A stretch of 64,000 bases of DNA, from contig NC_081183.1 of the NCBI RefSeq assembly GCF_029867415.1, positions 140,825,951 to 140,889,950 of the forward strand. Reading direction: 5' to 3'. Made by a program: the position numbers and the translations under genes. This document shows positions 1 through 9,724 of this stretch, one piece after another (the first letter of the stretch is position 1; the number at the start of each line of letters is the position of its first letter). The notes under the pieces were generated by a model. It saw nothing but the letters and a program-made list of their open reading frames with translations, was not told the DNA's origin and made no database searches. Source of the DNA: Vicia villosa. Taxonomy: Eukaryota > Streptophyta > Magnoliopsida > Fabales > Fabaceae.

Positions 1-640
1 CAATCCATAAGTATTAAAAGTAGAATTTATCCTCTGCAAATACTTATTTTCCATTTGTGTCCCATGATGAATGCAGAGAGAATTTGTTCTCAAAATTTTC
101 AAATACTACAAAAATTTAATTGAATTACTTTAATAACTATACACAAAACACAACAATAGGTTCTCCGCTATATAGTTTATTAGTCATAATAAATTCCAGC
201 TTTTAAAACTGCTCTCTCCATTTACAGCTAGCCTCTAATGTCATCTAAAAAATTAACTAGATCCACAAGACACTAACAACTTTCCCAACCAAAAAATCCA
301 GTAGGCATGTGAAAACCAATCCAAATCCTGATTCTTCAAATATTGTTTTTAAACACTGTGAGATTTTATTATGTCATAAAGTTATCTTTATGCAAAAAAA
401 AAAAAATTCTTTTATGAATTGATTAATGAAGAAGCAAGTTATGAGTTTTACACATTACCCTGTCATAAGCCATTTATCCAAACATGGCCTAATATTCACA
501 CAGCTGACATGTTGGTGACAGTAGAATCCAGGTCCGGACAATATACTTATAAGCGGACAAATGTGATTCAACACTTAATCTAAGTATATTAGAACCGCAA
601 CACAACCACAACTATATCAAAGGATTTAGTTTAAAATTAT
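1..640. other. AT-rich intergenic DNA
   Basis: I see no convincing gene, RNA or bounded repeat here. The stretch is AT-rich, with short A runs (for example near 393-406). No reading frame resembles a known protein. Confidence 0.5.
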
Positions 641-1440
641 TTTTAAAATTTATAAATTATAAATGTTCCTAAAACTAAAACTAGCGGAACGGAGGGTAGC
701 GGAATGAAATAGAATAGAATGGAGCGGAATTAAATAGAGCGGAACATAAATTTCATTTCATTGTTTGGATATTTTACGACGGAGCAAAACTAATATTCCA
801 TTCCACTGTTTGGAAATTGGACGGAACAGAAAGTATTATAATATTTTTATTCCATTTTTACCCTTTACTTCAAAAACATTACTATGATCAATGTAAAATT
901 TTGAAGGACAAAATTATAATTGTGTTATTAATTTATTTCATTCTATTGGATACACTCCAATTTTGGTGGAATGAAAAATTAACTAAACTAGTGATATTGG
1001 ATGGAATAAGTTCCATAATATTCCATTTCATTCCGTTAATTTTTTGTAAAACCAAACAATATAACATAACATGATCCCACTTCATTTCATCCATTTCCAT
1101 CAATTCAAACATACTCTTAGGATATGTTTGGATATCACGAAAAGAACGGAGCGGAATGGAAGCAGAGTGAAGTGGGATGGAACGCAATGGGACGGAGCGA
1201 AACGAAGATAGCATTCCATTGTTTGAAAATTTTAGGACGGAATAAGGAAAATTGTCCATTCCGCCCAAATCTGAGGGAAAGAAATATGGTAGTAAGTGAT
1301 AGATCGGAATGGAATCCATATCACTTATTTCCGCTCCGCTCCATCCGTTTTTAAATTATTCAAACAATAGAATATTATTTTATTTTATTTCATTCTGCTC
1401 CGCTTCATCTGATTCCAACAATTCAAACAAAGGCATAGTG
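641..1440. repeat. GGAGCGGAA-rich, MITE-like repeat block
   Basis: The block is full of variants of GGAGCGGAATGGA on the left and of TCCATTCCGCTCCGCTCC on the right, so it can fold on itself. The clearest unit runs from about 1117 to 1440. It begins with ATGTTTGGATATCACG and a run of CGGAGCGGAATGG, and ends with CCGCTCCGCTCCATCCG followed by ATTCAAACAAAG. That is the layout of a nonautonomous element with imperfect terminal inverted repeats. A more diverged copy seems to occupy 650-1110. Small reading frames inside are by-products of the repeat. I could not fix the ends or a target-site duplication. Confidence 0.45.
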
Positions 1441-1767
1441 TTTCTTATAATTTATTTAAATTTACATTTCAATTATGTTTTAGAACTTAGGTTTTGGGCC
1501 ATATAGATGTCTAGGTCTAGAAATAACTCTGACATCCTCCTTTCCTCACTAAATCAAAATTTGTTCTATTTGAAAAGCAAATGAAGCTCTAATTGATTTA
1601 CAAACAATATTAGTAGTAGGAAGGTTGGTTAAGGTTTCCACACCTATTTTTGGGATGATACGCAGGTAAGGAATACACCTCTTAAATTTTAGTTTCTTAA
1701 ACATCAATTATATTATTTATGATAAAAAAAAAAAACTCTTTTTGTGGTGATATGCAAGAAGGGATAA

Positions 1768-1942
1768 AATATAATATGATATACCTATCGTTAGTTGGTT
1801 TAATGGTGATTAATGCTGGTAGGGAGGATTACAGTTCGATCCTCCGTCGATCCCCGCAACTACAATTAGGAGGTGACTGGAACCACTTGATGACAGAACT
1901 GACTTCCGAACCGGATTAAACCGGTAGTTATAAAAAAAAATA
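1768..1942 (+). mobile_element. tRNA-derived SINE
   Basis: A Pol III-type promoter is visible: an A-box-like TTAGTTGGTTTAATGG at about 1790-1805, and a B-box-like GTTCGATCC at 1834-1842. A short body follows (GGAACCACTTGATG, then AACCGGATTAAACCGG), ending in an A-rich tail near 1931-1942. This order is the signature of plant tRNA-derived SINEs, and the body resembles a SINE family common in legumes. It lies about 265 bp upstream of the TATA box of the first BBE-like gene. The 5' end and the target-site duplication are uncertain. Confidence 0.6.
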
Positions 1943-2145
1943 TATGGTCAACAAATATTATATTATTTATTATAAGAAAAAACAACTATACCTACTGATA
2001 ACAAAATTACTAACGAGTAAAGAAAATATTTGATAGAAAAGTTAACGATTTTTATTTGTGAAGCATTAACTACGCACATTTTCAAAACAAATTTGTTATT
2101 TTAAGATTTTAAAGAGTGCCACTCGTTAGCATTCATTATGAAATT

Positions 2146-2153
2146 TGACGTCA
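2146..2153. promoter_or_regulatory. TGACGTCA palindrome (bZIP/TGA-type site)
   Basis: The perfect palindrome TGACGTCA sits 59 bp upstream of the TATA box of BBE-like copy 1, inside TTTGACGTCAAA. The octamer is a classic bZIP (TGA/CREB) target, and the flanks also make two W-box-like TTGAC cores. Copies 2 and 3 have diverged at the matching position, so the site is specific to copy 1. Function is inferred from the motif only. Confidence 0.45.
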
Positions 2154-2180
2154 AAATCTCGTCCTATGTTTAGACTACTC

Positions 2181-2210
2181 GTTGAAATTTCAACATGTAA
2201 CTTCTATAAA
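2181..2210 (+). promoter_or_regulatory. Core promoter of BBE-like copy 1
   Basis: The 14-bp perfect palindrome GTTGAAATTTCAAC is at 2181-2194, followed by TATAAA at 2205-2210. The start codon is at 2258. The same palindrome precedes the TATA box in the two other BBE-like paralogues. Confidence 0.65.
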
Positions 2211-2257
2211 AGCCACACACATTCACCATAACCTAACTCACAGAACAAAACATTCCA

Positions 2258-3883
2258 ATGGCAAAACCAATACTATTCTCTCTATCTTTTCTTCTTCTAT
2301 CTGTTTTCTTCTATACAACCTTAGCAGCACGACAACCATCATCAGAATCTTTGTCCACGAATTTCCTTAACTGCCTCCAACAAAACACCACAGATCCATC
2401 CATTCCCAGCATAGTTTTCCCACAATCAAACCCTTCATTTTCCACTGTCCTTCAAAACTACATTCGTAACTCACGTTTCAACACATCCTCAACTGCCAAA
2501 CCATTAATCATTGTTACTCCTAAACAACCCTCACATATTCAATCCACCGTTATCTGCGCCAAAAAAGCCAACATTCAAGTCAAAATCAGAAGCGGTGGAC
2601 ATGATTACGAGGGTGTTTCTTATATCTCAAGTCAATCACCCTTTATCATCATTGACATGTTCAATCTAAGAACAATCAACGTTGATGTCAAAAACGAGAC
2701 TGCTTATGTTCAAACAGGTGCTACACTTGGTGAACTTTATTACGGAATTTATAACGCGAGTAAGGTTCATGGCTTTCCTGCTGGTGTGTGCCCAACTGTT
2801 GGTGTTGGTGGTCACGTCAGTGGTGCAGGGTATGGTGCAATGTTGAGGAAATATGGTTTAACTGTTGATAATGTCATTGATGCAGAAATTGTTGATGCTA
2901 AGGGTATGCTTTTGAATAGGAAATCAATGGGAGAAGATCTGTTTTGGGCTATTCGAGGCGGCGGCGGTGCTAGTTTCGGTGTTATTTTATCTTATACTGT
3001 TAAATTAGTAGCAGTTCCTGAAACTGTTACTGTTTTTAGAATAGAGAAAACTTTGGATCAAAATGCTACTGATATGGTTGTTCAATGGCAACAAGTTGCT
3101 CCAACTACTGATAATAGGACTTTCATGAGGCTTCTTTTGCAGCCTATAAGTTCTCCGACTGAGAAAGGAGCAACAACGATTAGAGCTTCTGTGGTTGGTT
3201 TGTTTCTCGGAGGTGCCGACGAAGTGGTGGGAATTCTAGGTAAAGAATTTCCAGCTCTAGGATTGAAAAAACCAGATTGTCTTGAAATGAGTTGGATTAA
3301 TTCTGTTGTGTGGTACAACGACGAGAAGAAATTCAAAAGCGGTGCAAAACCGGAGATTCTTTTGGATAGGAATCTTAACGCGGCGAGTTTCGGGAAGAGA
3401 AAATCGGACTATGTTCAGAAAGCTATTCCCAAAGAGGGATTGGAATTGATATGGAAAAAGATGATTGAGTTAGGAAAAGTTGGATTTGTTTTCAACCCTT
3501 ATGGTGGAAAAATGGATGAGATTCCGGCCGACGCGACGCCTTTTCCTCACCGTGCTGGGAATTTGTTCAAACTTCAATATTCAATAACTTGGAAGGATCC
3601 AGCACCTAATGTTACATTGGAGAATTTGAATCAAGCTAAGAGTCTTTATAGTTTTATGGAACCTTATGTGTCAAAGAATCCTAGAAGTGCTTTTGTGAGT
3701 TATAGAGACCTTGATATTGGGATTAATAATTTTGGTAAGGATAGTTATGAAGAAGGTAAAATTTATGGTACTATGTATTTTAATAAGAATTTTGATAGGT
3801 TGGTTAAGGTTAAGACTGCTGTTGATCCTGAGAATTTTTTCAGGAATGAGCAGAGTATTCCTGTTCTATCAGCAAAAGTTTAG
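2258..3883 (+). CDS. BBE-like FAD oxidase, copy 1
   Basis: Secreted flavoprotein of the berberine bridge enzyme-like family, 541 aa, single exon. Residues 1-23 are a signal peptide (MAKPILFSLSFLLLS, cleavage near TLA-A). An FAD-binding PCMH-type domain follows. RSGGHDYEG carries His115, the histidyl-FAD attachment site, and VCPTVGVGGH carries Cys178, the cysteinyl attachment site, so flavin should be bicovalent. Cys39 and Cys100 fit the family disulfide. Candidate active-site residues are Tyr192, Lys438, Gln440 and Tyr482 (in SYRDLDIG, BBE C-terminal domain). Val181, three residues after the Cys, is the residue type associated with O2-using oxidases rather than Leu-type dehydrogenases. The usual SGGGYG reads SGAGYG (Ala190). 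Several N-glycosylation sequons suit an apoplastic or vacuolar protein. Substrate cannot be read from sequence; monolignols, oligosaccharides or specialised metabolites are family options. Confidence 0.93.
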   Translation: MAKPILFSLSFLLLSVFFYTTLAARQPSSESLSTNFLNCLQQNTTDPSIPSIVFPQSNPSFSTVLQNYIRNSRFNTSSTAKPLIIVTPKQPSHIQSTVICAKKANIQVKIRSGGHDYEGVSYISSQSPFIIIDMFNLRTINVDVKNETAYVQTGATLGELYYGIYNASKVHGFPAGVCPTVGVGGHVSGAGYGAMLRKYGLTVDNVIDAEIVDAKGMLLNRKSMGEDLFWAIRGGGGASFGVILSYTVKLVAVPETVTVFRIEKTLDQNATDMVVQWQQVAPTTDNRTFMRLLLQPISSPTEKGATTIRASVVGLFLGGADEVVGILGKEFPALGLKKPDCLEMSWINSVVWYNDEKKFKSGAKPEILLDRNLNAASFGKRKSDYVQKAIPKEGLELIWKKMIELGKVGFVFNPYGGKMDEIPADATPFPHRAGNLFKLQYSITWKDPAPNVTLENLNQAKSLYSFMEPYVSKNPRSAFVSYRDLDIGINNFGKDSYEEGKIYGTMYFNKNFDRLVKVKTAVDPENFFRNEQSIPVLSAKV

Positions 3884-4559
3884 ATTTTAGATTCAATTAG
3901 TTGTAAAGCCTATTGGGTTCTTACAAATTTTTGTATAATGATTTCTATGTACAAAACAAAGGCCAACAATGCCTATTTATATTATTACTAAATCAAGTCC
4001 ATGAATCCCTCAATAACCATTAATAAGTTGGCTGGCTTAAAACATAGTAATATTAGAGTGAAATAAAAAGTTTGTAACAAAGAACATAAAAGCAAAATAG
4101 ACAAACTAAAGAGAATCAAGAGGTCTCAAGCATTAAGGCTGTAATGTCCATTATAGGCATACCATAATCTTCCCTGTTGCGCACCAAACTTTATTTTTCA
4201 CATCTTTGAAACCTTGGAGAATTACGGCCGTAAATTACCATAATGGGTTGGCCGTAATTTTTAACATTTTGCACCAAATTTACTTCATTCTTCTTCAATT
4301 TCTTTAAAACGTTTATACATCTCTTGTGCTTAATTCTTACATTTTGTTAACATATGCTTTGATCCATCATTCTTTTTCATATATACTCTAGAAAAAAGAA
4401 AAAAAAAACAACAAAAACAAAGAGAAATGATAATAAAACTAAGCGAAATAGATAACTAAAGCCAAAATTAGATAACTAAGAACGATAAAAATCAAACTTA
4501 TCAAACTCTCCCATATACTCGAATTATTGTTTTTCCTCAACAAATTTTCTTAGTAACAA
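3884..4559. other. 3' flank of BBE-like copy 1 and intergenic DNA
   Basis: The first about 60 bp (GTTGTAAAGCCTATTGGG) match the 3' flanks of copies 2 and 3 and are probably 3' UTR. The rest is AT-rich. A short inverted motif around TTACGGCCGTAA is near 4222-4233. No gene seen. Confidence 0.5.
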
Positions 4560-5175
4560 AATGACCATAAAATCTATAGCTCTCAGTAACAAAATGTAAA
4601 ATAAAGGCTTGAAGTGAAAAGAATAATTTGTTTTAAGAAGTTTAGAAATTTAAATTTGACCTCGTATAATTGTTTTAGCCATATACCCTTTAACCTTTTA
4701 AAGTTTTTTCTTAACGTCATAAAGGATAATTTTGTCGAAAGATTCAACTTGACCGTTGTCTTAAGGATGTTCCACCGAGAAAAAATTGATTTAGATTCCA
4801 AAATTATGGCAAAATTCTCTTACCATTGAGTTAGAGCATTGAGTTTCATTATCGGAGACGATGCTCAAATTTGTAAATGTCTCACTCCTAGTAGAAACAC
4901 CCAACCTTTTTTGCAATGATATTTGATATTAGCTCTACCTCAATCTATTTGGTAAAATAATAGCGCATGAATTTCAATTGTCCTAGAGTCAATGAGAATG
5001 GTCCTTGAATATCAACGCCCATATATGAAGCGACCACATAGAGGTTACTAAATCGAGGATTTTAAAAGGAGTGTGACATAAATATGCAAATTTTTGAGAC
5101 TTATCACATTTTAAAACGAAGTTTAAGTTGTCATTTAACAAGGTTGACCAATAGTACATGACCCTTAGCAAAGAT
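4560..5175 (-). pseudogene. Degenerate Ty3/Gypsy integrase remnant
   Basis: Read on the minus strand from 5171, the translation has the spacing of a Gypsy integrase: YYWSTLLNDNLNFVLKCDK resembles the zinc-binding region (YYWPTM...VKKCDKCQ), followed by MWSLHIWALIF where functional copies have PFAMWGIDIVGP-like sequence. Lower down, LKGIWLKQLYEVKF resembles the AKGxWAEELPxVLW segment near the integrase C-terminus. The second Cys of the zinc motif is lost and stops interrupt every frame. This is a dead fragment with no LTR attached that I can see. Confidence 0.5.
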
Positions 5176-6066
5176 TTGGGGAAACTATTTCAGACTGGGC
5201 ATACAACCCAATAAGACCGACACATTTCAAAGGCCTAATCTAAAAATCTTTCTATTAAATATTAGCAAACATGTAGGCTCTCACGAGGGAGACGTGCATT
5301 AGAGCCTGACACAACACCCATTTCACCCGATAGAATCAATCCATCGGCCTCCCGTACTCTAAGTTGCATTTACCAGAGTTGGTTTTCCCACTATCCATAT
5401 ATAAGTGTGGTTTTGCATTACACCAAGGTACGGTTCATTATATTATTGCAAATTACACCTATCAGACCTCACTGACTTGGGCAATCGAGTGTTAACCTTG
5501 CAGGTACACTTGACTCAATCTACTAGAACTCCCATCACCGTGCCAGAGAGATTTCATGACGAACTTCATCAACATATCACCAATTTTCCGTTTCACATCA
5601 AAATATTTCTTGAACACGATAGACACACGATATAAAATGAGAATTGTTTGTTTGTGCTCTAAATATAATAAAAAATAACATGTAATATATGATTGGCCAA
5701 TGCTATCGTCCATATTACTCAATAAGTACAAGATCCTCTACAGTTTTTTCCTATGCTGCACTCCTTTCAGCACTAATCATTACCTTAGATTCTATTCTCT
5801 TTCTATAAATATGCTAGTGTATTATTCTTTTATGGCCTATGAACCATTGGATTTAGAGCAGCATTGAGGGCTGAAGAAAAAAAAAGTAGAAGACAATCCA
5901 TTCACATATGTACAACCTATTGAAAATATTACACATCAAAATATTTTTTTTATCAAAAATGGAGAAGGAGAATCGAAATTGTTAAAAAAAATGAAAAGAA
6001 GTTGATTTCTAAAAAGCATATTATGAGAACCAAAATAGTAAATTAATTCTTTTAATACTTAATATA
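5176..6066. other. Unassigned intergenic DNA
   Basis: No recognisable coding sequence. The 5200-5640 part is less AT-rich and may be LTR or internal DNA belonging to the Gypsy remnant next to it, but I found no repeat partner or boundary in the window. Confidence 0.35.
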
Positions 6067-6292
6067 TGTTAAGAGTCTCACATCGGACAATATATGGCCT
6101 AAACATGTGCTTATAAGTGGGGACAATCTTAACCCTACTAGCAGGTTTTGTAGGGATGAGTTAGACCCAACCACATTTCTTAACATGGTATCAAGAGCCT
6201 CGTTTAAGATTCGGTGGGCCACCTATTATGTTTTCCTCTATCGGGCCACTCACCATTTATTTCCACGCTTCAGTTGTCTAGTCCTGAGTGAG
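6067..6292 (+). mobile_element. TRIM-type LTR with primer-binding site, truncated
   Basis: A 119-bp LTR (6067-6185) begins TGTTAAGAGTCTCACATCGG and ends CTTAACA. It is followed directly by TGGTATCAAGAGCC, a near match to the initiator-tRNA-Met primer-binding site. The next about 100 bp (to 6292, ending CCTGAGTGAG) resemble the short interior of legume TRIM elements, but the right LTR is missing. The sequence stops exactly where the gene-mosaic LTR element begins, so that element may have inserted here, with later loss of the TRIM right half. Confidence 0.55.
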
Positions 6293-6592
6293 TGATAGAG
6301 TACGGATTATGATTAATTAGAAGTATAATTTACATTATTGTTATTTACGTGCATTTTTAGAATGTTATTAGGACTTTAAGATATTATTGATGTGGGCTTT
6401 AATTAGTTATTGGACCTTAAGTTAATATCCATTTCTACTACTATATATGTACTCTTTGACAGAGGGCAAAGATAATCAATCAAAATGAAAAGAGTATTTT
6501 ATTTCCTTTAATTCTATTTTGTTATTTTAGTGTTCTTCCTTTATCTAGTCAATACCCTAGATTATAGCTTTGATAGGATTTGCTTCCTATCA
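6293..6592 (+). repeat. Left LTR of the gene-mosaic element
   Basis: A 300-bp LTR with short inverted ends TGATAG...CTATCA. It contains ACTATATATGTACTC, a possible TATA region, and is followed by an ATTGGTGCTTTCATC primer-binding region. It aligns along its length with 9725-10028. Confidence 0.75.
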
Positions 6593-6593
6593 A

Positions 6594-6890
6594 TTGGTGC
6601 TTTCATCCATGTACTTAAATCCTCCTATGGATTATCTTTATCATACACCTTCATATCATCCATGGAGTATTCCTCTTACCTATTCCATAAATTCCTGTAT
6701 TACATCTCCGACCACATCTTCATTTCCATGTTTTTCATGGGAACGTTTTACACCTTGTTACACTCATGTTGGATCACCATCACCAAATTTATATCTAAAT
6801 CATGGGTATTCACCACATACTCATAATCCTAACCCATATTCATCCTATTCAACATCTCATTTATTCATACCACTACAATAACTATCACTA
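6594..6890 (+). pseudogene. Gag N-terminal remnant of the parental element
   Basis: The frame at 6570-6881 gives a Pro/Ser/Tyr-rich peptide (YLYHTPSYHPWSIPL, then YSPHTHNPNPYSSYS) directly after the primer-binding site. Gypsy gag genes begin at this position and many start with similar low-complexity sequence. There is no zinc knuckle and no protease. It is probably the only part of the original element's coding region left, apart from a few codons at 9690-9710. Confidence 0.4.
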
Positions 6891-7029
6891 ACAACTTCAA
6901 TCAACAAACACCTTCACAATTAATCATAAATATCATAGAAGAGATTTGTATAAGTATTTACAAGTGTCTCACCCTTTTTTTTAAGAAAAAAAGATTAAAA
7001 AAACCAGTATCGTAACACTTTCGAATGCC

Positions 7030-7345
7030 CTTTCTCCCACTCTAACAATTCTAGGGTTTCTGTTGCAGCCATCAAAATAGATCTCTTCCTCCGCCACGAA
7101 ACCACCGCTGGCTACGCCCTGTTCGAGGCTCATGGAATCGACAAAATTGGATAGAACACTGAAGTTGTTTGTAACTCCGTTTCCGATTTGACCAGGTTCA
7201 GTAAGGTTGTCAAGCCTCACTCTTTCAACCCTTTCACCTCTACCCTTGAAGGCCTGGAACAAATTAATGCCGTCTCCGAAGGTATTATGACTAATGAGCT
7301 GGGAACTGTTTTGGAGACTAGCTTACTGAAAGAAAAAAAGGAGAT
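7030..7345 (+). pseudogene. Captured NOP56 fragment (5' UTR and N-terminus)
   Basis: Translation from about 7076 reads through GYALFEAHGIDKIG, NTEVVCNSVSDLTRF, KVVKPHSFNPFTSTLEGL and QINAVSEGIMTNEL. This follows the N-terminal domain of NOP56, a box C/D snoRNP core protein. The upstream CTAGGGTTTCTGTTGCAGCC looks like plant 5' UTR. A TAG replaces the Gln codon expected after DKIG, the start codon is not preserved, and homology ends soon after VLETSLLKEK. No snoRNP function is possible. Most reading frames on the opposite strand here are shadows. Confidence 0.75.
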
Positions 7346-7379
7346 TTGGAAAAGGTACTACTTGGTCTTTGCTATAGTT

Positions 7380-8127
7380 ACATAAGAGATTGTGAGATTG
7401 TTATTGAACAATCACCACAGATAGAAGAAGGATTCTGTGATTTCAACAAACATTATTCTTCACCTGTTATTGGAGATTGAGATTTTGCAGTAGCGGATTA
7501 TGATGACGAGGAGTCATCGTTCCAATCTTCTTCGACGGATCTGGATGCCATCATCATCCTCAAGAAGAAGTTAGAGGTGTCTTCCTTGGATTTCAATGAT
7601 ATACACCTTGTCAAGGAAAATGTTCAAGCTAAGTTGAGTACTCAGATTGCAACTCAAACCCTCGTTCCGATCTTAACCCCATCCAACATTGATTCAGAGC
7701 TCCTTGTCGATAATGTGGATATTGTGAAATATGAATTCGAAGAGTTCGAAGCTAACTTTATTTTGAATTTATCTTCCTATGTCAAAGAGCAATTGAGGGA
7801 TACTGTTTTTAGGGTTTTCATGAATCTAGACTCACCGGGGTATGTAGCAGATGGTTCCAACAATGTCTTTTCCAAAAGCAGATGTTATTTCAGTAGTGAT
7901 GAAATTCCTATAGATCCGAAACCGCCTGACAAAGTTGTTACGCCACTTACTTTAATTCACAGACGCAACAATCATTTTACGACTATGGATCAAAACAAGC
8001 AAAATTTCTGTTTGTAAGAGTGACTCTGCCATTGATCGAGTCACCCCTACCCAAACCAACAAATTGGAACTCTATGATTTCCCTTGGGAAGAGTATCACC
8101 CATATTTTCCGGCGCCAATTTCATCCT
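7380..8127 (+). other. Unidentified coding-like segment in the gene-mosaic element
   Basis: A frame of 146 codons (7577-8017) encodes an acidic peptide with FEEFEANFILNLSSYVKEQL and a second part, [15 protein letters not shown] neighbouring frame continues with a Tyr/Trp/Pro-rich stretch ([13 protein letters not shown]) around 8070-8105. Codon use and length suggest a fifth captured exon or cDNA piece, but I do not recognise the donor. Confidence 0.35.
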
Positions 8128-8425
8128 ACTGGAATGATTAACCCAGCTTTAAGACAAATCTACTTAACTTTCCTAGATGTTAGTACTTTCAGAGAGGAAA
8201 ATGCGCCCAATTACTTCAGCATATATGGTCCTGTTCAAGATGTGAAGATTCCATACCAACATAAGCGTATGTTTGGGTTTGTTACCTTTGTTTATCCTGA
8301 GACAGTGAAGCTTATTTTATCTAAAGGAAACCCCCATTACGTTTGCGATGCTCGGGTACTCGTTAAGCCTTACAAGGAAAAGGGAAAAATTCCAGACAAG
8401 AAGCAATTGATTGTGAAGAAGAATG
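8128..8425 (+). pseudogene. Captured RRM segment of a plant CCCH zinc-finger protein
   Basis: The protein from 8020-8484 contains [50 protein letters not shown] and [19 protein letters not shown]. This is the RRM of the plant CCCH-type zinc-finger/RRM proteins (AtC3H46/AtC3H53 group). RNP1 (RMFGFVTF) and RNP2 (IYLTFL) are intact. The CCCH finger and the flanking domains are missing, and the frame before MINPALRQ belongs to another source. On its own it could encode a lone RRM, but nothing shows it is expressed. Confidence 0.75.
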
Positions 8426-8475
8426 GTATTCCTGATTTAACTATGGTTAATATTCTAATTGTTGTAAAAGGTTAT

Positions 8476-9222
8476 TGCAGATGATGTTAACATAGGTCTT
8501 GGTTATGTTTGTGTAAGGCATCGAATCGGCGATGAGTCTTATGAAGAGGCCAGAGATGAAGAGCAAAAGTTGTTTGAGTCTCATTCACTCTTGTTCAAAA
8601 TAGTCAAGTCTTTTGTTGGAATTCCTATATGGCCTCAGAAACTTGTTCAGGTTCAAGCTATGATAATTTCAATAACTTTTCCTGAAATTGTTAAGAACTT
8701 CAATGAGAAGCTTGCTTATAGTTTACATGTGGAAATTTGGCCTGCTAATTTGTCCTCATTGGCTGATGCAATGTCTGTGTTTTTGCTAATTGTTTCTCTT
8801 TCAAGAGATTCTATAAGAAATATTCTTCTGATAGGTGAATTTGAAGAGTATCCGGATGAGAACCGAATGCACTGCACTGCTCGTTTAGTCGATATGCTGA
8901 ATTCATTTGAAAATGAGCTTCCAAATTGTGATGAAAGTAATTCTACTAGATATTTTCTTATGAGTGAGATTAAAGTTCTTGAGGAAGCCAAGTGTATTAC
9001 TCTTCCAAATTTCATGCCAAGAACTGCTTTTCTTATATTACTTCAGCGAAAATTGCAGGTTTCTACTCCTCGAGCAGCGGAGCGTCTTATTTCTAAGAAG
9101 AAAAAGAACTCCATAAAACATGTGATGCAAGTTGTTGAGATGGGGAAGCACACAGACTACACTTGTAATTCAGAGTACTTGCAGGAGTATAGCAAGTTGA
9201 TGTTGCATCAAAATACTTTTGT
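8476..9222 (+). pseudogene. Captured fragment of dynamin-related protein 4 (DRP4-like)
   Basis: From [13 protein letters not shown] (about 8478) through EEQKLFESHSLLFKIVKSFVG, KLVQVQAMIIS, MHCTARLVDMLNSFEN, FLMSEIKVLEEAKCI, LPNFMPRTAF and HTDYTCNSEYLQEYSK, this follows the end of the GTPase domain and the stalk/middle region of plant DRP4 proteins. The frame is open for over 240 codons. The GTPase P-loop and switch motifs are absent. About 30-40 residues appear deleted between LLQRKLQ and VSTPRAAERLISKKKK, as judged against the family. A GTPase-less fragment cannot act as a dynamin. Confidence 0.75.
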
Positions 9223-9695
9223 TTTTCAACGGGCAATACGACATTCCAGCAGCCAGTCTTCAACTGTAGTATATCCGGATCATAAACAGAATAATATTGG
9301 TCAAATTGATGAGTCTACTGTGGACGGAGAGAGTGGCGCCATTGTACCGTAAATCTGCTATTATCTTGCTTCCTCCCACTCTTTGAGTTAATACGGGTAA
9401 ACTGCCCGAAGAATTGTTGGTTTTACGAGAGAAGTACTCGGCTTCATGTATATTGTATAGTTTGCATGAACTTATAGCTGCAATTGTAAACTTATCATCC
9501 AAAAATTTGGTTGGCAGAGGTGGCAGTAGAGATGTTTACAGAGGGTGTCTTCCCGATGGCAAGGAATTTGCTGTGAAATTTTACAGAGGATGTTTACAGA
9601 ATGTTGTAAGAGAGTTCGCTCAAGAAGTTAAGAGTGTTACAACTTTGCATCATAGGAACAATATCTCTATTCTCTTATTGATTTTAGAACCTTGA
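9223..9695 (+). pseudogene. Captured N-terminal part of a receptor-like cytoplasmic kinase
   Basis: Two frames together follow one donor: SSSQSSTVVYPDHKQN then DESTVDGESGAIVP (up to 9352), and KLPEELLVLREKYSASC through SSKNLVGRGGSRDVYRGC, LPDGKEFAVKFYRG and REFAQEVKSVTTLHH. This resembles plant kinases with an N-terminal universal-stress-protein domain. The Gly-rich loop (GRGGSRDV) and the VAIK-like Lys (FAVKF) are present, but the sequence ends before the HRD catalytic loop and is frameshifted near 9355-9400. No kinase activity is expected. Confidence 0.7.
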
Positions 9696-9724
9696 GGACA
9701 AGGTTCAAGTGAACCCGACGACAA

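Noticed and set aside
1124..1354. 76-codon frame rich in Glu/Trp/Arg
   Set aside because: It is a translation of the GGAGCGGAA repeat.
7188..7385. Functional NOP56 gene
   Set aside because: Only the N-terminal region is present, with an in-frame TAG and no start codon.
8570..9352. Functional dynamin-related gene
   Set aside because: GTPase motifs are absent, part of the stalk is deleted, the frame fuses into kinase-derived sequence, and the whole lies between LTRs.
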